Notes under the pieces: generated by a model
What the model saw: the letters and a program-made list of their open reading frames with translations, nothing else
What the model was told of the DNA's origin: nothing
Databases searched by the model: none
NCBI GenBank assembly: GCA_964599635.1
Contig: CAZRGM010000058.1
Location: forward strand, 1 to 23,825
Reading direction: 5' to 3'
Origin: WJMT01 sp964599635
GTDB lineage: Bacteria > Acidobacteriota > Aminicenantia > Aminicenantales > Aminicenantaceae
DNA length: 23,825 nucleotides
Shown here: in pieces, positions 1 through 8,140 of the stretch
How positions within the stretch are numbered: position 1 is the first letter of the stretch
How the letters are laid out: every line of letters starts with the position of its first letter
Program-made: the position numbers and the translations under genes

Positions 1-362
1 TCTGGGGTATTCATAAAAGCTGAAATTCAAATATGGCTTAAGCTTCCTTCAGATTTTTAACGCCATTCTTCTTCGTTTTTCTCGGCGCTTCCGTAACTCC
101 CCCCGTCCGTGGGTCAGACATACTCAGCGTCCGGCTTAGCCGGATACCCTCAAAAAACTCATCAGAAGGCTAAATCTTCAATGTCGCCTAAGCCATACCT
201 GAATTTCATAAAGCTGTGCGTTGTTATTGGTTAGAATATCTGATTTTGATGATTCACGATTAAAAATGGTTGCCCTTCTTCCTCTATATATGCATATCAT
301 GAGGCTTATAATCTTGACTCGTGAATACCCCCAGGAAATTGACCAAAAATCTGGGGTATTCA
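1..362. repeat. Hairpin-rich intergenic repeat, copy 1 (MITE-like)
   Basis: This gene-free stretch is built of nested inverted repeats. Inner arms lie at about 22-43 and 187-208 (left arm begins TGAAATTCAAATATGGCTTA; about 19 of 22 positions pair). Looser pairing continues inward to about 85 and 150. The 12-mer CTGGGGTATTCA occurs at 2-13 and again at 351-362, and its near-complement TGAATACCCCCAG lies at 322-334, so 322-362 can also fold as a hairpin. A diverged second copy is at about 19610-19850. It shares the left end, the block at 183-215 and the block at 303-334. No transposase is present. It may be a non-autonomous mobile repeat; that is inference from the architecture. Confidence 0.6.
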
Positions 363-420
363 GTCTGAGACAGACAATTTGCTTGCAGGAAAATTATTTA
401 TAAATTAATATATAGATGCT

Positions 421-1005
421 ATGGGCTTAAGGAATGATACCAATTATATTGTTTCTGGATTAGAACGTTCCGGAACATCCCTGGTCATGCAGATTCTTCG
501 CGCGGGGGGTGCTCCGACTGCTTTTGATTCCCGTTCTAGACCTCCAGATGAGAACAATCCCAAAGGATATTATGAACTCGAAGGGGGGAAGATCATCAAT
601 AGGTTGATGGAAGGCAGATTTCCTTTGGAGAAGTATTTGGGAAAATTTATCAAAGTAACTTCATTTGGGATGAGATTTTTACCCAGGGGAAAATACAAAG
701 TCATTTACACGCAGCGCCATATAGAGGAAGTGCTGAATTCAATGGAAAAAATGGCTGGGAAAAAAGATGAAAATAGAGAAGAGATCAAAGAAACTTTTCT
801 TAAACTAGACCATCTTATTAAAGAAATGATAACAGACAGGGATGATATAGAGGGATTTTTTGTCAGTTATAATCAAATCATAAAAAATCCAGATCAAAAT
901 ATAAGAAAGATTTCTGATTTCATCAAAGAGACTGACCTGGATTTGGATAAAATGATTCAGGCCGTTGATTTGAGCCTTTATAGAAACAGAGAAATCAATA
1001 CTTAA
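421..1005 (+). CDS. Sulfotransferase-like protein
   Basis: This 194-residue protein looks like a small member of the PAPS-dependent sulfotransferase P-loop family. Near the N-terminus (residues 10-28) it has YIVSGLERSGTSLVMQIL, which fits the 5'-phosphosulfate-binding loop. A later segment (about residues 93-110, YKVIYTQRHIEEVLNSME) fits the Arg/Ser site that holds the 3'-phosphate. The C-terminal part has the usual 'nP...i..Fi' helix. It is somewhat shorter than many family members but appears complete. No signal peptide is visible, so it is probably cytoplasmic. The ATG start lacks a clear ribosome binding site. It precedes an RHH-like gene and UDP-glucose dehydrogenase on the same strand, so a role in modifying a surface glycan is plausible, but the acceptor is unknown. 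Confidence 0.75.
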   Translation: MGLRNDTNYIVSGLERSGTSLVMQILRAGGAPTAFDSRSRPPDENNPKGYYELEGGKIINRLMEGRFPLEKYLGKFIKVTSFGMRFLPRGKYKVIYTQRHIEEVLNSMEKMAGKKDENREEIKETFLKLDHLIKEMITDRDDIEGFFVSYNQIIKNPDQNIRKISDFIKETDLDLDKMIQAVDLSLYRNREINT

Positions 1006-1038
1006 ACCAAGATTTTCATAAGTGGAGGTGATAGGAAA

Positions 1039-1254
1039 ATGCCAAAAAAGAGAAAAAAAATATCAATCCCTGTTTCTATATTTAATCGAATAGAGGAACT
1101 GGCGGATAAAGCAAAAGTTGATTCAGCAGAGGAATATATTGTGAGCATTCTGGAAGAGAAAATAGCGGAAAATCAGGGAAAGAATGATGAGTTCAGCAAG
1201 GAAGATGAGGAAAAGGTCAAGAAGAAACTGAAAGCGCTGGGTTATATGGATTGA
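1039..1254 (+). CDS. Small RHH-like (CopG/Arc-type) protein with C-terminal LGY tail
   Basis: This is a 71-residue charged protein. Residues 7-45 run as a short strand (KKISIPVSIF) followed by two helices (NRIEELADKA, then SAEEYIVSILEEKIAE), the order expected for a ribbon-helix-helix DNA-binding fold. The C-terminal 20 residues are a separate acidic/basic helix ending KKKLKALGYMD. The same kind of ending (LEKLRSLGY) occurs just after the sulfatase domain of the protein at 8141-10360. A strong Shine-Dalgarno GGAGGTGA (1024-1031) fixes the ATG. It starts 33 bp after the sulfotransferase gene and ends 75 bp before ugd, so it is probably co-transcribed. It could be a local transcription regulator or an orphan antitoxin; no toxin gene is adjacent. 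Confidence 0.65.
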   Translation: MPKKRKKISIPVSIFNRIEELADKAKVDSAEEYIVSILEEKIAENQGKNDEFSKEDEEKVKKKLKALGYMD

Positions 1255-1329
1255 TCCAAAGAAATATTCTCTTTTTTAAAATAAGGGATTGAGAGCGCTG
1301 TCTCATTAAATAATTTTAGGAGCACAGGC

Positions 1330-2634
1330 ATGAAGATAGGGGTCATTGGAACAGGTTATGTGGGATTGGTCACAGCGGTGGGCCTTGCTGATTTGGGTCA
1401 TCAAGTCATTGGAACGGATAGGGTCACGGAAAAAATCGAGAAAGCATCCAGAGGAATCACTCCGATTTATGAGCCGGGGCTTGAGGAACTGCTGAAGAAA
1501 AATCTCAAGAGAGGCAACTTGAGTTTTAGTTCTAATCTTGAAGAAACCATAAAGTCTTCGGATGTGCTGTTTGTCTGTGTGAATACACCTCAGAGAAAAG
1601 ATGGGAGTGCAGACATGACCTATGTAGAGGGGGTCTCGCGCTGTATCGCAGAAAATTTGAATGGATATAAACTAATTGTGGAAAAAAGTACGGTGCCGGT
1701 CAGGACTTCTTCCTGGATTAAGCGAACCATAACACTCTATAAAAATGGTGAATATTTATTTGATGTAGCTTCTAATCCTGAATTTTTAAGAGAAGGTTCT
1801 GCGGTTTCAGATTTTCTCAATCCTGACCGAATTGTTATAGGGGTGGAATCCGAGAGAGCCAAGGATATACTTTCAAAGATCTACGAAAAATATAGTGACA
1901 GGATTCATATCACCAATATAGATACAGCTGAACTCATAAAGCATGCTTCGAATTCTTTTCTTGCCATGAAGATATCTTTCATAAATCTGGTTTCTGATCT
2001 CTGCGAAAAAACAGATGCGGATGTGGAATTTGTAGCCAAAGGGATGGGACTGGATTCAAGAATAGGAAAGCAGTTCCTCAAAGCTGGCTTAGGATATGGG
2101 GGATCCTGTTTCCCTAAAGATGTGAGAGCTCTGATTAAGATAGGGGAAGACTTGGGAATTGACATGAAACTGCTTCAAGAAGTGGACCACATAAATACGG
2201 CAAGAATAGATAGGTTTATCAATAAAATAAAAGAGGCTCTCTGGATACTTAAGAATAAAAAATTGGCTGTTCTTGGATTGGCCTTTAAACCTGGAACAGA
2301 TGACATCAGAAATGCCCCGAGTATTGATGTTATTCAAAGACTTTTGGATGAAGAAGCTCATCTTTCTCTGTATGATCCAAAGGCGGCTGAAAATATCAAA
2401 AGACTGTTTCCAGAAAAGTCATCAGGTATCCATTACCCGAAATCGGCCTATGAAGCATTAAAGAACGCCAATGCGGCTCTTTTTATCACAGAATGGGATG
2501 AATTCAGGAATCTAGATCTTAAAAAGGCAAAGGGACTGATGGAGAATCCCATTATTATAGACGGCCGTAATATATTTGATCCTCACGAAGTGAGGGCCTT
2601 GGGTTTTGAGTATTACTCTATCGGCAGAAAATAA
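1330..2634 (+). CDS. ugd: UDP-glucose 6-dehydrogenase
   Basis: This enzyme oxidises UDP-glucose to UDP-glucuronate with two NAD+, supplying acidic sugars for surface polysaccharide. The 434-residue length is normal. Visible features are the Rossmann motif GTGYVG at residues 7-12 with Asp30 to bind NAD ribose, the SNPEFLREGSAVSDFLNPDR substrate loop (about 148-167), the K213 region (LAMKISFIN), and the catalytic cysteine in GYGGSCFPKD (Cys260). GLAFKPGTDDIRNAPS marks the C-terminal UDP-binding domain. A TAGGAG ribosome binding site (1317-1322) precedes the ATG. It is the last gene of a three-gene + strand run after the sulfotransferase-like gene. A related UDP-ManNAc or GDP-mannose dehydrogenase is less likely given the motif pattern. 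Confidence 0.92.
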   Translation: MKIGVIGTGYVGLVTAVGLADLGHQVIGTDRVTEKIEKASRGITPIYEPGLEELLKKNLKRGNLSFSSNLEETIKSSDVLFVCVNTPQRKDGSADMTYVEGVSRCIAENLNGYKLIVEKSTVPVRTSSWIKRTITLYKNGEYLFDVASNPEFLREGSAVSDFLNPDRIVIGVESERAKDILSKIYEKYSDRIHITNIDTAELIKHASNSFLAMKISFINLVSDLCEKTDADVEFVAKGMGLDSRIGKQFLKAGLGYGGSCFPKDVRALIKIGEDLGIDMKLLQEVDHINTARIDRFINKIKEALWILKNKKLAVLGLAFKPGTDDIRNAPSIDVIQRLLDEEAHLSLYDPKAAENIKRLFPEKSSGIHYPKSAYEALKNANAALFITEWDEFRNLDLKKAKGLMENPIIIDGRNIFDPHEVRALGFEYYSIGRK

Positions 2635-2687
2635 GCCGTAATTTTGTTTGAGGATTAACTTGAATTGAACTATAGGGAGAGAGCAGA

Positions 2688-4496
2688 TTACTTCCTAAAG
2701 GGCGAATTGGTCTTGGATAAGAACTTTCCCTCTGGCTGTTTTAAAAACGATCCATCTTGATAAACCACTTCACCATTGAACAGGATTATTTTTAATTTAC
2801 TCAAATCAAGTGATTCAGGATAAACTTCTTCTCCGTTCATCTCAAACAGAAGAAGATCGGCTGGAGCCCCCCGCCAGATAGTGCCACGGGAACCAAGCCC
2901 CAATTTTTTAGCCATTTGGGAAGTAAATGTAGGTATTTTTTTAGCTGGCATGATTCCCGAAATTTGAGATAGGATGCACTCTTCAAAACTGTTTTCCTGA
3001 ATTCCGAACCAGTCGATATAATGACTAAGTGTCTCAGGAATACTATTGGGTAAGAGAGACAAAAGTGGTCGTGTCATTGCGTATATGAACAAATCTCGAT
3101 CATTCACTGAAGGATTTTCTAGGAATTTTTTTGCATTCCCGATGAACCCTATATTGATACCATTATTATAACCGGCTATATCTTCAAATTTTTCCAGTTG
3201 TTTCTTATTAGTCATATCAACTTCACCAATAATGGTGAGAATACCCTTTTTCATCATTTTTTGGATATCCGATTCTGAGGGAATATCTTCAGGATTGAAC
3301 TCTGGATTGAATGCAATGAGTCCGGGGGTTACAATGAGGCTAGACCCATCGATCTCCAGTTTTCCAGATGTAATATTAAGATCGCCTATATCTGAAATTA
3401 TCGCGTGTTGGACAACTGGACCATCCGGGGTTTGTTTAAAGGAGTAATTCACCCCAATGTCCGCCCTGAACGGAGGTATCTCTATTCCGTTTAGCACCAT
3501 CACATTAGATATTTTGAGGTTGAAAAGATTATGTTCACCTGATCTTCGAAGTCCTTCGTACAGAGCTGGATTTGCGTCAAGATAACTCCCATCTGCAATG
3601 GAATGGATTGCAGAGAGTAATCCAATAAAATTGATTTTCACGAGGATTGAACGGTCTATATCGGTCCATCCGCCCGATTCAACAAGAACAGTACTCATTC
3701 CGTAACTTTGCATTAAATCTCCAAATGAACGTGGCATGTAATCGGCATCATATTTGGAGACAAAACCATATGCAAAAGGCGCTATAGATTCATAAAACAC
3801 AGCAGCAACCTTTTTTGAAAGAATTCGTGTGGCATTATCATTATCCTCGTAATCATAAGGTGGGGAGAGTAAAGAAATGGCAGCGACTTTCTTGGTTTTT
3901 CCTACTGAACTCAGAGTTCTCTGGTCATGCAGATTAAATCCGAATTCTGGGTTATATATCTCTTGTATTCTTTTTAAAATACGGCCTTCTGGAGATTGAA
4001 GATATCTTGCATCTCGATTTATATCTATATCCTGTGCATTCCTTCGAGTAAACCTTTCAGCGCCATCCGGATTTAACATAGGAATTATTAGCAACGTTGT
4101 CTGTGTGAGTATATCTCTGACAAGCTGAAGTTCGATATTTTTACTTATATAATTGAGTATATCAAGTAATGCACATGTTGCTGTGGGTTCGTCACCATGC
4201 ATCTGGGACCAAAGCAGGATTTTGTTCGGGCCTGATCCAACGGTTACCAGATTGATGCTTCGTTTTTCTACTGATTCGCCGATCTGCTCAATTTTCATGA
4301 CGTCAGGATTTTCCTTAATGATTGGCTCGAGAATTTCCATCATACTGTTATGTCTGATTATTGCTTGATTTTGAGGCGATACCTTGTATTGTTCATAAAT
4401 TTCCCATAAATGGCGGTTAATCTTACTTTGTCCCATCAGTAAAGATGAGAGGCTAATCATACAAACTATAAAAAAAGATAAACCCCGAAATCTCAT
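2688..4496 (-). CDS. Secreted M14 zinc carboxypeptidase fused to an amidohydrolase-like tail
   Basis: Numbering is from the ATG at 4496, chosen because AGGAG (4505-4509 on the reverse strand) lies 8 nt upstream; an in-frame ATG at 4517 is possible. Residues 1-23 form a signal peptide ending near LLMGQS. The M14 zinc site is complete: His100-x-x-Glu103 in SQMHGDEPT, His190 in FNLHDQR, an NPDG/NRDA substrate-binding segment (142-162), and the catalytic Glu273 in VLVESGGW. The last ~270 residues are a different module resembling the outer strands of metal-dependent amidohydrolases (GSRGTIWRGAPADLLLF, then a final beta-hairpin with NGEVVYQDG). It lacks obvious HxH metal ligands. The gene is divergent from a TonB receptor, so it probably trims peptides in the periplasm or outside the cell. 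Confidence 0.85.
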   Translation of the reverse strand: MRFRGLSFFIVCMISLSSLLMGQSKINRHLWEIYEQYKVSPQNQAIIRHNSMMEILEPIIKENPDVMKIEQIGESVEKRSINLVTVGSGPNKILLWSQMHGDEPTATCALLDILNYISKNIELQLVRDILTQTTLLIIPMLNPDGAERFTRRNAQDIDINRDARYLQSPEGRILKRIQEIYNPEFGFNLHDQRTLSSVGKTKKVAAISLLSPPYDYEDNDNATRILSKKVAAVFYESIAPFAYGFVSKYDADYMPRSFGDLMQSYGMSTVLVESGGWTDIDRSILVKINFIGLLSAIHSIADGSYLDANPALYEGLRRSGEHNLFNLKISNVMVLNGIEIPPFRADIGVNYSFKQTPDGPVVQHAIISDIGDLNITSGKLEIDGSSLIVTPGLIAFNPEFNPEDIPSESDIQKMMKKGILTIIGEVDMTNKKQLEKFEDIAGYNNGINIGFIGNAKKFLENPSVNDRDLFIYAMTRPLLSLLPNSIPETLSHYIDWFGIQENSFEECILSQISGIMPAKKIPTFTSQMAKKLGLGSRGTIWRGAPADLLLFEMNGEEVYPESLDLSKLKIILFNGEVVYQDGSFLKQPEGKFLSKTNSPFRK

Positions 4497-4538
4497 ATTA
4501 GATTCTCCTAAAAACATATTTTATCTTAGATGAATTTT

Positions 4539-4567
4539 ATAATAAGAGAAAACTCTAAGAAGCTCAA
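4539..4567 (-). promoter_or_regulatory. Candidate promoter of the M14 peptidase gene
   Basis: On the reverse strand TTGAGC (4562-4567) and TATTAT (4539-4544) are 17 nt apart, close to the sigma-70 consensus. Transcription would start about 35 nt before the ATG at 4496, leaving room for the AGGAG ribosome binding site. Confidence 0.5.
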
Positions 4568-4591
4568 GAAAATTATTGTTTCTAATATAAT

Positions 4592-4665
4592 AAAAAATAT
4601 TTTAAAGAGGAATGCAAATGACAAGTGCCACTGATTTATTGAAAAATGAGTAAAATAGCTTGACA
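4592..4665 (+). promoter_or_regulatory. Two-block upstream motif, copy 1, ending in a TTGACA box
   Basis: Block 1 (4597-4620) begins ATATTTTAAAGAGG and ends AATGCAAATG. Block 2 (4645-4665) is AATGAGTAAAATA followed by -CTTGACA. Each block differs at only one position from the copy at 20001-20060, where the same TTGACA is the -35 box of an excellent promoter. Here the -10 is weaker (GATAAT at 4681-4686, spacing 15). The blocks are 24 nt apart here and 15 nt apart in the other copy, roughly one helical turn of difference. It could be a shared operator. Confidence 0.6.
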
Positions 4666-4832
4666 AAGAAAATTTTTTTAGATAATCTCTCAGAGAATTA
4701 TGAAAAAGAACGAATGGGGAATGAGTTTGAAAGCAGGAATCGTTGAATAATAAATTGCAAATTTATTATTTCGATTCTTTATATAAATTTCGATTCATTA
4801 AAAATACTATTGAAGGAGGAAAAAACGAAAAA

Positions 4833-7800
4833 GTGAGAAAATTATTACTTTGTTTAATTGCCGGGTTTTTTTTGTTAAGTGGATTCACGTCCGCTCAGGA
4901 ACAAGCGGGACAACTTGTAGGGACTGTAACCGATGACCAAGGGAATCCACTTCCAGGAGTCTTAGTGGAAGCGAGAGGTGAAAGTTTAATAGGGACAGCT
5001 ACCGCTAATACTGATGATAGAGGAAGGTATCGTTTGTTTCAATTGCCCCCTGGAGAATACACAATAACCTTCACTCTTGACGGATTTACCAGAATTATCC
5101 GAGAGGAAGTTGGAATCATTCTGGGAAGAACTCTTTCCTTAGATATTACCATGACTCCTGCTACTTTAGAGGAAGAAATGACAGTCGTAGGGCAAGCTCC
5201 TGTCTTGGATGTAACAAAGAGTGCCACCACTTATGAAATCTCTAAAGAGATGTTTAATAAACTCCCTAAAGGCAGAAACTTCAATACTGTCGTTACTATT
5301 GCTTCTGGAGTGAATGATGAAGATGCTCAACTCAGTGGCCTTTCGTTTGACGGAGCCTCAAGTTGCGAGAATATGTACTTCCTAGATGGTATGAACACGA
5401 CCAGTATCAGACAAGGTCTTTCTGGGCAGGATGTGGTGTTTGAGCATGTGGAAGAAGTTCAGGTCAAATCAAGCGGTTATGAGGCTCAGTTTGGAGGATC
5501 CATGGGAGGAGTGATTAATATTATAACGCGAACAGGTGGAAATGAGTATCATGGAGAGGGTGTCTTTTATCTTGAATCCAGCGCTCTTACAGGAGAAGAA
5601 AGACCATCTTTACGTATTGACCCATACAACCCAACTGAAGCAGGTTATATTACATGGCCTAAGGATGACTGGGGCGTCTATGAACTGGGATTATCTCTAG
5701 GCGGCTATCTGGTTAAAGACAGACTTTGGTTTTTTGCTAGTTACGTCCCTAAATTCCAGATCACCGACCGGATTGTAACTTTTATACAAGAACCCACTGT
5801 GCTTCCTTCCAAAACCAATCAGTACACCCAATCCAGAAGATGGGACAGAGCTTCACTTAAATTGACCTTCCAGGCAATGCCCAGCCTCCGTATGAATTTG
5901 AGTTATATGCTTGAAAACTATAGGTGGAGAGGAGACCTGCCAGATAGAGACGGAACACAGGATATCAATTATGATTATGCTAAAGAGGGACTTAATTATC
6001 CAAGCTGGACAGGAACATTTAGCGCTGATTACACAGCCAGTAATAACTGGCTTATTAGTGTGAAAGCTGGGAGATACTGGACCGATGACGGAGTTAGTAT
6101 CATGGAACCTCCAGATTATCCTCGGTATTATTTTGAATATTCTAACATCGATATTCCAGGGGTACCTGAAGGTATGATTCATCCTGCTGGCTGGTATAGT
6201 TATCCCTTTCAATACTGGAATAAAGAACAAATAAAATTCAGAACGTCCGCATCAATCGATACCACTTACTTTTTCGACTTTAGTGGTGCACATGTAATAA
6301 AAGCAGGATTTACTTGGGCCAGAGCTTCAAGAAGGATATGGAACATGCTTAATGCAGATTATGATTATTTCTATTGGGGAAGAGATTATTTTTCTCCGAA
6401 TTTTGGTCGTGTTGAAACTGAATATGGTTATTTTCGTGTAAGAGAACCCAGTGGGGATAGAGGCGAGCCAGACTCAGATAGCCTTACTTTTTATATTCAG
6501 GATAGCTGGACTCTATTTGACCGTTTAACCTTAAACTTTGGAATTCGAGCGGAAAAAGAAAATTATCCCTCTTATTTAGATCCAGAATCCGATCTAGCCA
6601 AGCAACATCCTGAATACTTAGAGGATGCCTTTGTTTTTGATTTTAGTGATAAGATTGCACCCAGGCTAGGATTTTCTTACGACATTTTTGGGAATAGTAG
6701 GTTAAAAGTTTTTGGAAGCTACGGCATTTACTATGACGTCATGAAACTCCATATGTCTGCCGCTGTGGGCGGATCCCTCTTGCAGTATAATTACTACCAT
6801 ATACCCGAGTATTTAGTGTACGATTATCGTCTTCCTGAATACGAGCATGGAATGAACAATCCACCCTCTGATTTAGCCCCTTATTACATTGAGTCTATAA
6901 ACCACTATATTCCTTCTTTTGATAAAATACAGCCAGATATTAAACCCTACAGCAAGATGGAATATACCTTTGGCGTTCAAGGAAAAATTTCTCAAGATAT
7001 ATCCTTTTCCGCACGATACCTTCACAACCAGATTATGAACGCCATCGAAGATATAGGCATTATGATGCCCGAAGGAAACAACTATTACATTGCTAATCCT
7101 GGCTCTGATTATATCAATGAGAAGTATGCCCAATCTGTCAACATTCCCGAAGGAGTGGATTGTCCCCCTGCTATAAGAAGATACGATTCTATGGATTTAG
7201 GTATAGACAAAAAGTTTTCTGATCAATGGATGGCTGGATTGCATTATACACTGAGCCGTCTTTGGGGGAATATGTCCGGTTTGGCTAGCTCAGACGAACA
7301 CGGAAGACAAGATCCTAACACTTCGAGATATTATGATGCTTGGCATCTGGCTTACACTCAGAACTACCCCGAAGAAAATACGGGCCTTCTCAACTCAGAC
7401 AGAACTCATCAGATCAAGTTTTACGGTGCCTACACCTTTGATTTTGGCCTCACCGTAGGAACCAATGTCTATGCTATGTCTGGGACTCCGGAGTCTACAG
7501 AATTTTTGATTCAATGGAAATCAGGATTTTATCCCATTGGCCGAGCTGATATGGGACGCACTCCATCCCTGTGGAAAGCTGACTTTTATGCTGAGTACAA
7601 TATAAAGATTACTGATGACTATAGTATTCAGCTCAATACCAATATAACCAATCTCACCAATAACCGGATTGCGCAGCGAATATACAACAGATACAATCTA
7701 GAGGGATTCTGGATGGATGAAGAAGCTCTTGTTGCAGGGTTTGACTACAGGCAAGTTGCCAGGCAGGAAGACCTCATACTTGATCCAAGGTACGGAAAAC

Positions 7801-7856
7801 AATTCTATTTCCAAAGTCCCATTGCTATTAGATTAGGACTGAAGTTTATATTTTAA
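4833..7856 (+). CDS. TonB-dependent outer-membrane receptor with N-terminal carboxypeptidase-regulatory domain
   Basis: This is an outer-membrane gated channel that takes up a large ligand using TonB energy; the ligand cannot be read from sequence. The start chosen is GTG at 4833: it opens a good signal peptide (VRKLLLCLIAGFFLLSGFTS, cleavage near SAQ) behind GAAGGAGG, although the 13-nt spacing is long. An in-frame TTG at 4743 would put 30 unlikely residues before the signal. From the GTG, residues ~28-110 form a carboxypeptidase-regulatory beta-sandwich (GQLVGTVTDDQGNPLPGVLV...). The plug follows (about 120-250, with YFLDGMN and GGVINIITRTGGNEYHG). The rest is a 22-strand-type barrel rich in aromatic residues, ending in the terminal Phe of GLKFIF. 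The full length is about 1007 residues. The divergent M14 peptidase suggests peptide uptake. Confidence 0.9.
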   Translation: MRKLLLCLIAGFFLLSGFTSAQEQAGQLVGTVTDDQGNPLPGVLVEARGESLIGTATANTDDRGRYRLFQLPPGEYTITFTLDGFTRIIREEVGIILGRTLSLDITMTPATLEEEMTVVGQAPVLDVTKSATTYEISKEMFNKLPKGRNFNTVVTIASGVNDEDAQLSGLSFDGASSCENMYFLDGMNTTSIRQGLSGQDVVFEHVEEVQVKSSGYEAQFGGSMGGVINIITRTGGNEYHGEGVFYLESSALTGEERPSLRIDPYNPTEAGYITWPKDDWGVYELGLSLGGYLVKDRLWFFASYVPKFQITDRIVTFIQEPTVLPSKTNQYTQSRRWDRASLKLTFQAMPSLRMNLSYMLENYRWRGDLPDRDGTQDINYDYAKEGLNYPSWTGTFSADYTASNNWLISVKAGRYWTDDGVSIMEPPDYPRYYFEYSNIDIPGVPEGMIHPAGWYSYPFQYWNKEQIKFRTSASIDTTYFFDFSGAHVIKAGFTWARASRRIWNMLNADYDYFYWGRDYFSPNFGRVETEYGYFRVREPSGDRGEPDSDSLTFYIQDSWTLFDRLTLNFGIRAEKENYPSYLDPESDLAKQHPEYLEDAFVFDFSDKIAPRLGFSYDIFGNSRLKVFGSYGIYYDVMKLHMSAAVGGSLLQYNYYHIPEYLVYDYRLPEYEHGMNNPPSDLAPYYIESINHYIPSFDKIQPDIKPYSKMEYTFGVQGKISQDISFSARYLHNQIMNAIEDIGIMMPEGNNYYIANPGSDYINEKYAQSVNIPEGVDCPPAIRRYDSMDLGIDKKFSDQWMAGLHYTLSRLWGNMSGLASSDEHGRQDPNTSRYYDAWHLAYTQNYPEENTGLLNSDRTHQIKFYGAYTFDFGLTVGTNVYAMSGTPESTEFLIQWKSGFYPIGRADMGRTPSLWKADFYAEYNIKITDDYSIQLNTNITNLTNNRIAQRIYNRYNLEGFWMDEEALVAGFDYRQVARQEDLILDPRYGKQFYFQSPIAIRLGLKFIF

Positions 7857-7900
7857 AATGTGTACAGTTTCTCTGTGTTGAAAAGAAACTATTAATCGTT

Positions 7901-7940
7901 GCAGAGAGGGTGGCCGCGTTTTATGTGGCCACCCTCTGCA
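7901..7940 (+). terminator. GC-rich hairpin after the TonB receptor gene
   Basis: AGAGGGTGGCC (7905-7915) pairs perfectly with GGCCACCCTCT (7927-7937) around an 11-nt loop, and outer GCAG/CTGC bases can extend it with a bulge. It lies 45 bp after the receptor stop. No U-tract follows, so it may be a pause, a 3'-end protector or a Rho-assisted end rather than a classical terminator. Confidence 0.45.
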
Positions 7941-8099
7941 GCGAGTTGTTAACATAAGATATTTCATTTTTAGACGTTAAAAGCAATATTTAGGAAATAT
8001 TTCATATATCGTAATTTCTCAGGTTTAATAAAAGTCGACATCCATTTAATAGAGCAATTACTCTCTATCTCCTCATAAATTTTAGAAAACGCAAGAGTC

Positions 8100-8128
8100 T
8101 TGTTTCTAATCATTTGACGTGCTATAAT
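8100..8128 (+). promoter_or_regulatory. Extended -10 promoter of the sulfatase/TPR gene
   Basis: TTGTTT (8100-8105), a 17-nt spacer and TGCTATAAT (TG at 8120-8121, TATAAT at 8123-8128) make a strong sigma-70-type promoter. Initiation near 8135 would put the first ATG (8141) only a few bases into the transcript. Confidence 0.55.
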
Positions 8129-8140
8129 TTTTTCGTAATA

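Larger units (their letters stand above)
4497..4832. promoter_or_regulatory. Divergent control region of M14 peptidase and TonB receptor
   Basis: This gene-free stretch carries a reverse promoter for the M14 gene, a two-block motif repeated 15 kb away, a TTGACA box facing the TonB receptor, and the receptor's GAAGGAGG ribosome binding site (4812-4819). The separate entries give details. Confidence 0.6.

Noticed and set aside
221..403. 60-codon + frame with a TTG start
   Set aside because: It lies inside the repeat and its hairpins, has no ribosome binding site, and the translation resembles no protein family.
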